Source: Clostridia bacterium (GTDB lineage: Bacteria; Bacillota; Clostridia; Christensenellales; CAG-917). From it: a stretch of DNA of 5,879 nt. A program made the position numbers and the translations under genes. A model generated the notes under the pieces. It made no database searches. It saw only the letters and a list, made by a program, of their open reading frames with translations, and had not been told where the DNA came from. The stretch spans positions 1-5,879 of the forward strand of contig CAAEDU010000083.1 in NCBI GenBank assembly GCA_900754695.1, in the 5' to 3' direction. This document shows, piece by piece, positions 1 to 5,518 of the stretch; position 1 is the stretch's first letter; each line of letters begins with the position of its first letter.

Positions 1-156
1 AGCTCTTACCTCGCCTTTCCATCCTTACCCTTGCGGGCGGTTTTTTTCTGTTGCACTTTCCTTGAAGTCGCCTTCACAGGCAGTTGACCTGCACCCTTGC
101 CCTGTGATGCTCGGACTTTCCTCACGTTTCCGTGCCGTCGCCCGGCTATCTCGCGC
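1..156 (-). ncRNA. rnpB: RNase P RNA (rnpB), 5' part, cut by the window start
   Basis: This is the catalytic RNA of ribonuclease P, which cuts the 5' leader from precursor tRNAs. Read on the minus strand it carries the family's conserved blocks in the right order: GAGGAAAGTCCG at 123-112, then ACAGGGCAAGGGTGC, then AGTGCAACAGAAA at 57-45, AACCGCC at 42-36, a GCCCGCAAGGGTAAGG segment, and GGTAAGAGCT at 10-1. These match the P4-side core and the region just after it in the bacterial type A layout. The rest of the RNA, including the second half of P4 and the 3' end, lies beyond position 1. The 5' end near 156 is inferred from the promoter spacing, so it is uncertain by several bases. It is separated from recN by a terminator and has its own promoter. 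The identity is near certain. Confidence 0.95.
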
Positions 157-160
157 AATA

Positions 161-189
161 ATTTAAGCACATTTTCCGCTTTTTAGCAA
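161..189 (-). promoter_or_regulatory. Predicted promoter of rnpB
   Basis: On the minus strand TTGCTA (189-184) and TTAAAT (166-161) are separated by 17 bases. Each hexamer matches the housekeeping consensus at four of six positions. The spacing puts the transcription start near 153-156, just ahead of the rnpB body. It lies after the recN terminator, which fits independent expression of RNase P RNA. The hexamers are only moderate matches, so this is an inference from spacing and position. Confidence 0.55.
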
Positions 190-250
190 GCGTTTTTGAG
201 CTTCGTTGCCACGCACACCGAGCACAGCCGCTCCGCACCGGCTCGTCTTG

Positions 251-263
251 TGCCGGACCGGCA
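251..263. repeat. Short inverted repeat between recN terminator and rnpB
   Basis: TGCCGG and CCGGCA form a perfect inverted repeat around a single central A. As RNA it could only form a shorter four-pair hairpin. No T-run follows it in either direction, so it does not look like a second terminator. It may be a protein site or chance in GC-rich DNA. Confidence 0.3.
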
Positions 264-267
264 TGAC

Positions 268-302
268 AAAAAAAAGGCGAAGCGGGAGCGCGGTCACCCT
301 TT
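268..302 (-). terminator. Intrinsic terminator of the nadK-argR-recN operon
   Basis: On the minus strand AAAGGGTGA (302-294) can pair with TCGCCTTTT (280-272) as a nine-pair stem that includes G-U pairs. A small inner GCG/CGC helix can form in the loop, and the T-run of eight (275-268) follows directly. The TGA within the left arm is the recN stop codon, so the terminator overlaps the end of the gene. This insulates rnpB from the upstream operon. Confidence 0.75.
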
Positions 303-1994
303 CTCTTCCACCGAGCGCTTATATTCCTCCGCCCACTTTTTCATCTCTTTGGCATGAGGGACGGCGTGAGAGGAATAGTCGTTGCCGCCGATGAGGCGCG
401 CCACTTCGTCCGTGTCGTCGCTGAGCAGTACGAGGCGGGTGAGCGTCTTGCCGTCCTCCACCCCCTTTTCGATGAGGAAATGGCTGTCCGCCATCGCGGC
501 GAGAGACGGCATATGCGTGATGGCGATGACCTGGCGGGTGCGGGAGATGTTGCACATCTTCTCCGCAACGACGGCGGAAATGTGCCCTGAGATGCCGGTG
601 TCTATCTCGTCGAACACCATGGTGCCGATGCGGTCGATGCCCGCAACGATGTTTTTGAGCGCGAGCATAAAGCGGGACATCTCGCCGCCGGAGATGATCT
701 TGGCAAGAGGTTTCAAAGGCTCCCCTACGTTTGGCGAGATGAGGAACTCCACCCTGTCGCCGCCGGTGGCTCCGACATTGTCTGCGGCATAGTCGCTCAC
801 GATGTCCACCTTGAAAGTGGTGCCGCCCATGCCGAGATCGCCAAGCTCCTTCATGATGGCGCGCTCGAAACTTTCGGCGGTCTTTCTGCGCAGCGCGCCG
901 AGTTTCTCCGCCGCGGCTGAGAGCTCCTTGCCCTTTGCCGAGATCTCGCGCTCCAGCGCTTCGACGCGCTCGGACGCATTAGCGAGGGTGTCCGCTTCGG
1001 CTGCGGCTTTGTCGTAAAACTCGCGCATTGCGGCGTAACTCCCGCCGTATTTGCGTTGCAGATTGCGCACGGTCTCGAGGCGCTCCTCCACGGCGTCGGC
1101 GCTCTTTGCGTCGAAATCGAACTCCCGCATCATGTCACCGAGAGTCTCGCCGATGTCCTCGATCTCCGTCTTTGCGGCGCCCAGCCTGTCGCAGAGGGGC
1201 TCTATGCCATCGTCAAATGACGAGATGGTGTGAAGGCTCGCCGCCGCGGCTTTGAGGTTGCCGCCGACGGACGCCCCGTCATACCCTTCGAGAGCGCTCC
1301 TTGCCGAGGACAGCGCGGAGAGGATCTTCTCCGTATTGCGGATGCGCTTGCGTTTTTCAAGGAGCTCTTCCTCCTCGCCTTCCACGATGTCCGCGCGCTC
1401 TATCTCCTCGAGCTGAAAGCGCAGGACGTCCAGCCGTCTCGCCCTCTCGCTCTCGTCCCCGAAACGAGAAAATTCCTCTTTCAGGGCACGGTATTCTGCG
1501 TGGAGTGCCCCCACTTTATCGCGTGCGGAAAGGATGTCCTTGCCGCCGATGCCGTCCAGCATCCCCTCGTGATTTGCGGGTTTGATGAGGGACTGATGCT
1601 CGTGCTGTCCGTGGATGTCGACGAGGAGCTCCGTAAGCCCTTTGAGCACGGAGAGCGTGGTCACTCTGCCGTTGATGCGGCACTCGTTTTTGCCGTCCGC
1701 GGTCATCTTGCGGCGGATGACGAGGACATCCTCGGGCTCTATGCCCATGTCGTCGAGATAAGCCTCGACGTCCGGGGTGAGATAGTCTTCAAAGACGGCT
1801 TCCACCACGGCGTGATCGGTGCCGTAGCGTATGAGACCGCGGTCGGCGCGCTCGCCGAGGACAAAGCCGAGAGAATCGATGATGAGTGATTTGCCCGCGC
1901 CCGTCTCGCCGCTCAGGATGTTGAGTCTTGCGCCGAGCTCGAGCTCCACCTTGTCGATGAGCGCGATGTTGCGCACGGAAACGGACTTGATCAT
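294..1994 (-). CDS. recN: DNA repair protein RecN
   Basis: RecN is a cytoplasmic SMC-like ATPase that gathers early at double-strand breaks and helps tether DNA ends for recombination. The 566-residue product has the full family layout. There is a Walker A motif GETGAGKS at residues 29-36, then the RecN block DIHGQHEHQSL at 126-136. A long charged helical region with a coiled-coil pattern runs from about 155 to 380. The ABC signature ISGGEMSR is at 434-441, Walker B VFDEIDTGISG at 460-470, and the switch histidine region ITHMPSLAAMAD at 492-503. Length is typical (about 550-570). The ATG overlaps the argR stop as ATGA with only a weak ribosome site in front, which suggests translational coupling. 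It is last in its operon. No key residue is missing. Confidence 0.97.
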   Translation of the reverse strand: MIKSVSVRNIALIDKVELELGARLNILSGETGAGKSLIIDSLGFVLGERADRGLIRYGTDHAVVEAVFEDYLTPDVEAYLDDMGIEPEDVLVIRRKMTADGKNECRINGRVTTLSVLKGLTELLVDIHGQHEHQSLIKPANHEGMLDGIGGKDILSARDKVGALHAEYRALKEEFSRFGDESERARRLDVLRFQLEEIERADIVEGEEEELLEKRKRIRNTEKILSALSSARSALEGYDGASVGGNLKAAAASLHTISSFDDGIEPLCDRLGAAKTEIEDIGETLGDMMREFDFDAKSADAVEERLETVRNLQRKYGGSYAAMREFYDKAAAEADTLANASERVEALEREISAKGKELSAAAEKLGALRRKTAESFERAIMKELGDLGMGGTTFKVDIVSDYAADNVGATGGDRVEFLISPNVGEPLKPLAKIISGGEMSRFMLALKNIVAGIDRIGTMVFDEIDTGISGHISAVVAEKMCNISRTRQVIAITHMPSLAAMADSHFLIEKGVEDGKTLTRLVLLSDDTDEVARLIGGNDYSSHAVPHAKEMKKWAEEYKRSVEEKG

Positions 1995-2449
1995 GGTCTC
2001 AGGATGTCCTCCAGTTGTGCCGCGATGTCCGCGGCGTGGGCGGAAGAGTCCACGGCGGCGAAGATGGTGTTGTCGCCCGCGATGACGCCGAGGATGCCGT
2101 CGAGTTCCAGCCTGTCCACGGTCTCCGCGGCGGCGTTTGCCGAGCCCGTCTCCGTTTTGATGACGATGAGGTTCTCCGCCGCGCGGATGGAGAGCACGGT
2201 GTTGCGGAAGACGCTGAGAAAACGCTCGGATCTGGTATCCTTGGGCTGCTGCACCTGGTAGCGGTACTTCTTGCCGTCCGGGGACAGAACTTTGACCAGC
2301 CCGAGGTCGCGGATGTCGCGGGAGACGGTTGCCTGCGTGACGGAAAAACCGTCTTCCGCAAGCCAGGAGACCAGCTCTTCCTGAGTGTCGATGTCGTGTC
2401 GGGAAATGATCTCGACGATCCTTCTCTGGCGTGCGTTCTTGCCCATCAT
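1991..2449 (-). CDS. argR: Arginine repressor ArgR/AhrC
   Basis: This is a hexameric transcription factor that binds ARG boxes when L-arginine is present, repressing biosynthesis and often activating catabolism. The 152-residue product has the N-terminal winged helix (about 1-70) with the recognition segment SVTQATVSRDIRDLGLVKV at 36-54. The C-terminal oligomerisation and arginine-binding domain includes GSANAAAETVDR (102-113) and the ligand loop AGDNTIF (124-130). Many homologues have GDDT in that loop, so the second acidic residue is Asn here. I chose the ATG at 2449 because GAGG lies seven bases upstream and the length is normal; a second ATG follows directly. The start overlaps the nadK stop as ATGA and the stop overlaps recN, the standard Firmicutes order. 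Confidence 0.96.
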   Translation of the reverse strand: MMGKNARQRRIVEIISRHDIDTQEELVSWLAEDGFSVTQATVSRDIRDLGLVKVLSPDGKKYRYQVQQPKDTRSERFLSVFRNTVLSIRAAENLIVIKTETGSANAAAETVDRLELDGILGVIAGDNTIFAAVDSSAHAADIAAQLEDILRP

Positions 2450-3261
2450 ACCGTCACCTCTGCGGACTGCGCGGAGCCCCATCTGTTCATTTTGTCAAGC
2501 AGTCTTGCGTAAAAATCCTCCCCTCCCGCATTGACGAAAGGCGCGGTGAGCGAGGAGCGCTTCACCTTTACGGACGCGCGCGGAGAGAGCGTGCCGGACG
2601 CCGTCCCGTCCACTATGACGCCCGCGCCTTCGCCGCCTATGATGTCGAGCTCGATCATGGCGTCCGCGCCCACGACGAGGGGGCGGGAATGCAGGGTGTG
2701 CGGACAGACGGGGTTGACCACGAGCGCGCTGAGGTCGGGCGCAAGCACCGGTCCTCCCGCGGAAAGGGAATAAGCCGTGGAGCCCGTCGGAGTCGCCACG
2801 ATGACGCCGTCGCTGCGATAAGCGTCCGAAAACTGCCCGTTCACTCTGAGCTCAATGCTCACGGGACGGGCGGACGCGCTCTTCACCACGATATCGTTGA
2901 GGGCGAGATAACTTTTGCCGTCCGCGGTGCATTCGATGAGCATCCTGCGCGTTACGCTCTCGCATTCAAGAGCGGCTGCAAGCGTTTTTGCGTCCACTTT
3001 TGCGTCGAACTGCGTGAGGAAACCGAGGTTGCCGATGTTGACGCCGACAAGCGGGACGTCGGCACGCGCGGCGCGCACCGCCGCTTCCAGCATGGTGCCG
3101 TCGCCGCCGAACGCGAGCAGACGGTCAAAACCCGCGGGGATCTCGCTCCCCTGAGGGATTTCGGTCAAAATGAGACCGCTCTCGCGCGAAAGCTCTGCGA
3201 GAAGTTTGCTGCGGACGGGATGTCCCGTCAAAGAAGATTTGGTGTAAACTGCTATCCTCAT
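2446..3261 (-). CDS. nadK: NAD kinase
   Basis: NAD kinase phosphorylates NAD to NADP using ATP or polyphosphate and is the sole route to NADP in most bacteria. The 271-residue product shows the family marks in order: FGGDGT at 51-56 (nucleotide binding and catalysis), NIGNLGFL at 75-82, the LNDIVV segment at 121-126, and DGVIVATPTGSTAYSLSAGGP-type sequence at 151-171, where the substrate adenine site and glycine-rich turn lie. Length is normal for Firmicutes. The start at 3261 (MRIAVYTKSS) is favoured because family proteins begin there. An in-frame ATG at 3306 would add 15 residues and would lie upstream of the predicted -10 box. No strong ribosome site is visible, and the predicted leader is only about 15-20 bases. 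The stop overlaps the argR start. Confidence 0.96.
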   Translation of the reverse strand: MRIAVYTKSSLTGHPVRSKLLAELSRESGLILTEIPQGSEIPAGFDRLLAFGGDGTMLEAAVRAARADVPLVGVNIGNLGFLTQFDAKVDAKTLAAALECESVTRRMLIECTADGKSYLALNDIVVKSASARPVSIELRVNGQFSDAYRSDGVIVATPTGSTAYSLSAGGPVLAPDLSALVVNPVCPHTLHSRPLVVGADAMIELDIIGGEGAGVIVDGTASGTLSPRASVKVKRSSLTAPFVNAGGEDFYARLLDKMNRWGSAQSAEVTV

Positions 3262-3265
3262 AATC

Positions 3266-3285
3266 CAATATCCGATCGGATATTG
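3266..3285. promoter_or_regulatory. Perfect 20-bp palindrome at the nadK start, candidate operator
   Basis: CAATATCCGATCGGATATTG is exactly self-complementary over 20 bases. It begins directly after the predicted -10 box and ends four bases before the nadK ATG, so it covers the expected transcription start. Only about half would be transcribed from that promoter, so a DNA operator is more likely than an RNA hairpin. A transcript coming from tlyA would carry the complete hairpin over the ribosome-binding region. I do not recognise a known factor for it. Confidence 0.6.
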
Positions 3286-3314
3286 ATTATACATTGCCGA
3301 ACGCATAAATTCAA
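3286..3314 (-). promoter_or_regulatory. Predicted sigma-A-type promoter of nadK-argR-recN
   Basis: On the minus strand TTGAAT (3314-3309) and a perfect TATAAT (3291-3286) are separated by exactly 17 bases. The transcription start would fall near 3279, leaving a leader of about 15-20 bases before the nadK ATG. The -35 box overlaps an ArgR-like half site. This is the best promoter match in the window, in an AT-rich gap of an otherwise GC-rich region. Confidence 0.75.
3303..3313 (-). promoter_or_regulatory. ArgR-box-like half site, copy 1 of a repeated 11-mer
   Basis: The minus strand reads TGAATTTATGC, the same 11 bases as at 3394-3384, 81 bases away. With the preceding bases, CTTGAATTT agrees with one half of the Bacillus AhrC box, while the second half is poor. 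It overlaps the nadK -35 box, where binding would repress. ArgR is encoded two genes downstream, so autoregulation is plausible but inferred. Confidence 0.35.
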
Positions 3315-3382
3315 GTGTTAAAACATATTATCCGAATATTTTTGTATGAAAGCCGTGATTATGTCTTTTCGCGTAGATTTTA

Positions 3383-3394
3383 TGCATAAATTCA
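3383..3394. promoter_or_regulatory. ArgR-box-like site with short spacer, copy 2 of the 11-mer
   Basis: TGCATAAATTCA contains both half sites of the ARG box pattern (TGMAT and ATKCA), but with two bases between them instead of the usual four. It repeats the 11-mer found over the nadK -35 box. The fit to halves is good and the spacer is wrong, so this is a weak call. Confidence 0.35.
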
Positions 3395-3413
3395 GCGGAT
3401 AATGAATAATGCC

Positions 3414-3427
3414 TGCATAATTATGAA
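3414..3427. promoter_or_regulatory. Candidate ARG box upstream of nadK
   Basis: TGCATAATTATGAA matches the ARG box pattern TGMATWWWWATKCA at 13 of 14 positions, with the correct four-base AT spacer. It lies about 100 bases upstream of the nadK promoter, in the same AT-rich stretch as two weaker sites. Multiple ARG boxes in front of an operon containing argR would fit autoregulation by looping. The pattern is AT-rich, so chance matches in this stretch are possible. Confidence 0.45.
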
Positions 3428-3625
3428 TGCATAATTTTGCTCGGGATCGGGGCTTTTCGCCCGCCGCCCCCTTCGCGCCGTGCGGGAGACATCCCGTGTG
3501 GGGACATGAGGATCTTGCGATGCCTGACCGGAATATGCAGCGTATGCCCGAACAAGATCAATGGGGGTGCTGCGCCGCGGATGCTGTCCGAGCCGCACTA
3601 TTACTCTTGCATGGTTTGTGTAAAT
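3428..3625. other. Intergenic GC-rich island with inverted repeats, function unknown
   Basis: This stretch between the tlyA stop and the AT-rich nadK control region has no convincing gene. From about 3440 to 3600 it is GC-rich and holds several complementary arms. CGGGA/TCCCG (3483-3487 and 3492-3496) close a four-base loop. GATCTTG/CAAGATC (3511-3517 and 3553-3559) enclose a 35-base loop. CGGA/TCCG arms occur near 3577-3590. On the minus strand one frame stays open from 3597 to 3424 but lacks a good start and ribosome site. No T-run follows any stem, so I see no clear terminator for tlyA. It could be a small structured RNA, a dispersed intergenic repeat or a decayed gene. Confidence 0.4.
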
Positions 3626-4345
3626 TTAAGAACGGGGCTTTTCGAGAAGCAAAAGATACTCTCTGTTTTTGTCCTCGTACATGACGGGGGACGGCGTAGA
3701 GCCGAGCACTTTGAAACCTATCGTTTCCGCCGAGGATGCGACTTTTTCCACCGCTTTCGCCCTCTCCTTTTCCGAGAGGACGATGCCCTTTTTGGAGAGC
3801 GCGCTCCTTCCCGCCTCAAACTGCGGTTTGACGAGGAGCACCGCCTTCCCGCCCTCTTTCAGTACGCCGAAAAACGCGGGAAGCACGAGGGTCAGGGAGA
3901 TGAAACTGAGGTCGGCTGAAAGAAAATCTTTGTCCTTTGTTGGCGGGAGTTCGCGGGCGTTTGCTTTGAGGAATGTCACGCGGCTGTCCGCAAGGATGCT
4001 TTCGGGCAGAGCGCACTCCCCCACGTCCACGGCGAGGACGCTCTTTGCTCCTCTTCTCAGCATGAGGTCGGTGAAACCGCCGTTTGAGCATCCGATGTCC
4101 GCGCAGTCCGCTCCCGAAAGGTCGATGGAAAAGGCGCGGAGCGCTTCCGCGAGTTTATATGCGCCTTGCGAGGCGTAGTTTTCGTCTTGGAGGATGCGCG
4201 CGGTCTTACAGTCCTCGGGGACGTCGAAAGAGGGCTTTTTCACCACTCTGCCGTCCACTTCGACAAGCCCGCGCAGGATGAGATTTTCCGCATAAGTGCG
4301 GGAACGAAGGGAAAATTCGCGCTGTAAAAAGACGTCAAGCCTCAT
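3626..4345 (-). CDS. tlyA: TlyA-family S4/FtsJ rRNA 2'-O-methyltransferase
   Basis: TlyA proteins add 2'-O-methyl groups to ribosomal RNA; mycobacterial TlyA modifies both subunits and gives capreomycin sensitivity. The old name hemolysin A is common but doubtful. The 239-residue product has an S4 RNA-binding domain at 1-50 (RLDVFLQREFSLRSRTYAENLILRG region), then a FtsJ/RrmJ fold. The SAM-binding motif is DIGCSNGGF at 83-91. The K-D-K-E catalytic set can be placed at K64, D145, K173 and E229. ASQGAYKL (58-65) and GCSNGG depart from the more usual SRGGLKL and GASTGG. I chose the ATG at 4345 because the S4 domain begins there; the longer frame adds a Pro/Arg-rich shadow of the upstream gene. 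It overlaps the oapA-like stop by 11 bases with no visible ribosome site, so coupling is likely. It is slightly shorter than the usual 265-270. Confidence 0.93.
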   Translation of the reverse strand: MRLDVFLQREFSLRSRTYAENLILRGLVEVDGRVVKKPSFDVPEDCKTARILQDENYASQGAYKLAEALRAFSIDLSGADCADIGCSNGGFTDLMLRRGAKSVLAVDVGECALPESILADSRVTFLKANARELPPTKDKDFLSADLSFISLTLVLPAFFGVLKEGGKAVLLVKPQFEAGRSALSKKGIVLSEKERAKAVEKVASSAETIGFKVLGSTPSPVMYEDKNREYLLLLEKPRS

Positions 4346-5309
4346 CGTCGGAAGACGGGGCGCCGCTCTCTTCGTCGGAGCGGGCGAGGGCGGCGTTGCT
4401 TTCGGATGAAGCGGCGTTGTCATCGGCGGAGTGCGCCGTGCCGTCCGTTTTGCGCGCCTGTCCGTCTTCGGATGCACTCGCCTGCATGAGCGCCGCGTCC
4501 GAAGTGTCGGCGGCGGGGACGGAGGCGGCTGCCGCATTGGCGCGCGCCGCGGTGTCGCTCCCCTTCACCGCTTTTTTGCCGCTGTTCTCATGTTCGACGC
4601 CGTTCTTTGCGGCAAGAGCCTGATATTTCTTTTTCTTTTCCACCTGATGACGGCGGCGTCTGCGCTCCTCCGGGTGGAAGACGGCGATGATCTTCGCCAC
4701 GAACATGACAAACTCCTTGGACTTGGAGATGGCGATGTTTTTGAGGAAGGCTTTGCCCCCGACCATGACGGCGGAGATGAGCGCCGACACGCCTATGGAC
4801 AGCCATTGCTGCCAGCTCTCGTCGAGGTTTACGGTGATGGCGATGACGATGACCGTGCCGCAGGAACCGGAGATGATGCTGATGATGTCGCCGATGACGT
4901 CGTTGCAGACGTTGGAGACCTTCTCATTGTTCTTGACCAGCCACATCGCGGTCTTTGCACCGTACTCCTTTTTGGACGCCATGGAGACGATGGGGGTGAT
5001 GTCGCAGGAGGTGACGGACACGCCGATGCCGTCCGCGATGATGCCCGCGAGCACGATGAAGAAAAGCAGCACGACGGTGATCGCGATGTTGCCCGCAGAC
5101 GAGGTGATCTCCGTCAGATAGCTGATGAACGCGGAAAGAAAAAGAGTGACGATCGTGATCTTGATCGCCCAATAATTGTGTTTTTTCTTATGTTTTTTCT
5201 GGGGTTTTTTGCCCGATTGCGCCGCCGCGTTCTCGGTGGAGACGGCGGTCGCGGCGTCGTCCGACGCATTCCGTGCGCCGTCCGTCGGCGCTGAGATGTT
5301 TTCGTCCAT
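4335..5309 (-). CDS. oapA: Polytopic membrane protein, probable OapA (OLE-associated protein A; CorB/CNNM-like)
   Basis: The 324-residue product has a hydrophilic N-terminus with a basic patch (34-44, KKPQKKHKKKH) and four likely membrane segments: about 49-68, 73-97, 140-160 and 168-187. A less hydrophobic helix follows at 199-211. A second basic patch (215-229, ERRRRRHQ then EKKKK) leads into a low-complexity Ala/Ser/Asp/Glu tail to the end. The membrane core has the DVIGD motif at 137-141, typical of clostridial proteins annotated as CorB-type Mg/Co transporters, the group to which I assign OapA. In Bacillus halodurans OapA anchors OLE RNA to the membrane, and loss of the complex gives magnesium sensitivity. 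The position right after a large structured RNA and before tlyA supports OapA. The tail makes it much longer than known OapA (about 190 residues). I chose the ATG at 5309 because GAGGAG lies four bases upstream. Membrane-protein identity is firm; the OapA name depends on the RNA call. Confidence 0.8.
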   Translation of the reverse strand: MDENISAPTDGARNASDDAATAVSTENAAAQSGKKPQKKHKKKHNYWAIKITIVTLFLSAFISYLTEITSSAGNIAITVVLLFFIVLAGIIADGIGVSVTSCDITPIVSMASKKEYGAKTAMWLVKNNEKVSNVCNDVIGDIISIISGSCGTVIVIAITVNLDESWQQWLSIGVSALISAVMVGGKAFLKNIAISKSKEFVMFVAKIIAVFHPEERRRRRHQVEKKKKYQALAAKNGVEHENSGKKAVKGSDTAARANAAAASVPAADTSDAALMQASASEDGQARKTDGTAHSADDNAASSESNAALARSDEESGAPSSDDEA

Positions 5310-5313
5310 GGAA

Positions 5314-5319
5314 CTCCTC
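5314..5319 (-). promoter_or_regulatory. Ribosome-binding site that decides the oapA start
   Basis: GAGGAG sits four bases before the ATG at 5309 on the minus strand. The in-frame upstream ATG at 5339 lies inside a strong hairpin and has no such site, so the shorter protein is preferred. Confidence 0.7.
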
Positions 5320-5327
5320 GCTGCCCG

Positions 5328-5345
5328 GCGCCCGCGCATGGGCGC
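5328..5345 (-). other. Six-pair GC hairpin just upstream of the oapA ribosome site
   Basis: On the minus strand GCGCCC (5345-5340) and GGGCGC (5333-5328) are perfect complements around a six-base loop. No T-run follows, so it is not a standard terminator. The RNA and oapA could share a transcript, with this hairpin marking a processing or 3'-protecting boundary, or being the last helix of the RNA. Its role is inferred from position only. Confidence 0.5.
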
Positions 5346-5423
5346 GGAGCGGGATATGTCGCGGCATCAGCCGTAAAATTCGTTTTCGCTGGCAACAGCC
5401 TGAGTAAACCTTGCGCCATCAGG

Positions 5424-5518
5424 TTCGGTAGGCTTTCCCCCTGCGGAAACTCGTCGTCGCCGTACGAGGGGTTTCCCATTACTCCGCAAGATGCAGGGTC
5501 TCCCGCTGCACAACCGAA
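5424..5518 (-). other. Nested multi-helix junction inside the probable OLE RNA
   Basis: An outer helix (5513-5518 with 5424-5429) closes over two adjacent inner elements. One is the hairpin 5492-5510, with a GAGA tetraloop and one bulged C. The other is an eight-pair helix (5483-5490 with 5440-5447, one G-U) that itself contains CTCGT/ACGAG (5464-5468 with 5450-5454). The helices are compatible and abut within a few bases, a three-way junction. This is hand pairing on one sequence, so covariation is untested. Confidence 0.6.

Noticed and set aside
1230..1889. Plus-strand open frame of 219 codons opposite recN
   Set aside because: It is antisense to the conserved Walker A and coiled-coil region of recN and has no recognisable domain.
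2431..3321. Plus-strand open frame of 296 codons opposite nadK
   Set aside because: It is antisense to all NAD kinase motifs and has no ribosome site or known domain.
3437..3919. Plus-strand open frame of 160 codons across the tlyA end
   Set aside because: It is mostly antisense to conserved tlyA sequence, and no family is recognisable.
4346..4537. N-terminal extension of tlyA by 64 codons
   Set aside because: The extra residues are Pro/Arg/Thr-rich and are the out-of-frame shadow of the oapA tail. The S4 domain begins at the ATG at 4345.
4431..5294. Plus-strand open frame of 287 codons opposite oapA
   Set aside because: It is antisense to a clear membrane protein, with Asp/Gly/Arg-rich composition typical of a GC-rich shadow frame.
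5360..5395. Possible tmRNA tag reading frame ending in TGA
   Set aside because: The peptide does not end in the usual LAA-type residues, and no tRNA-like acceptor or T-arm sequence is present.
5387..5426. TPP-riboswitch-like words GAACCTGAT and GCCAGCG on the minus strand
   Set aside because: The other half of the thi-box (GGGGTGC then CTGAGA) is missing upstream and the spacing between the two words is wrong. The downstream gene is not a thiamine gene.
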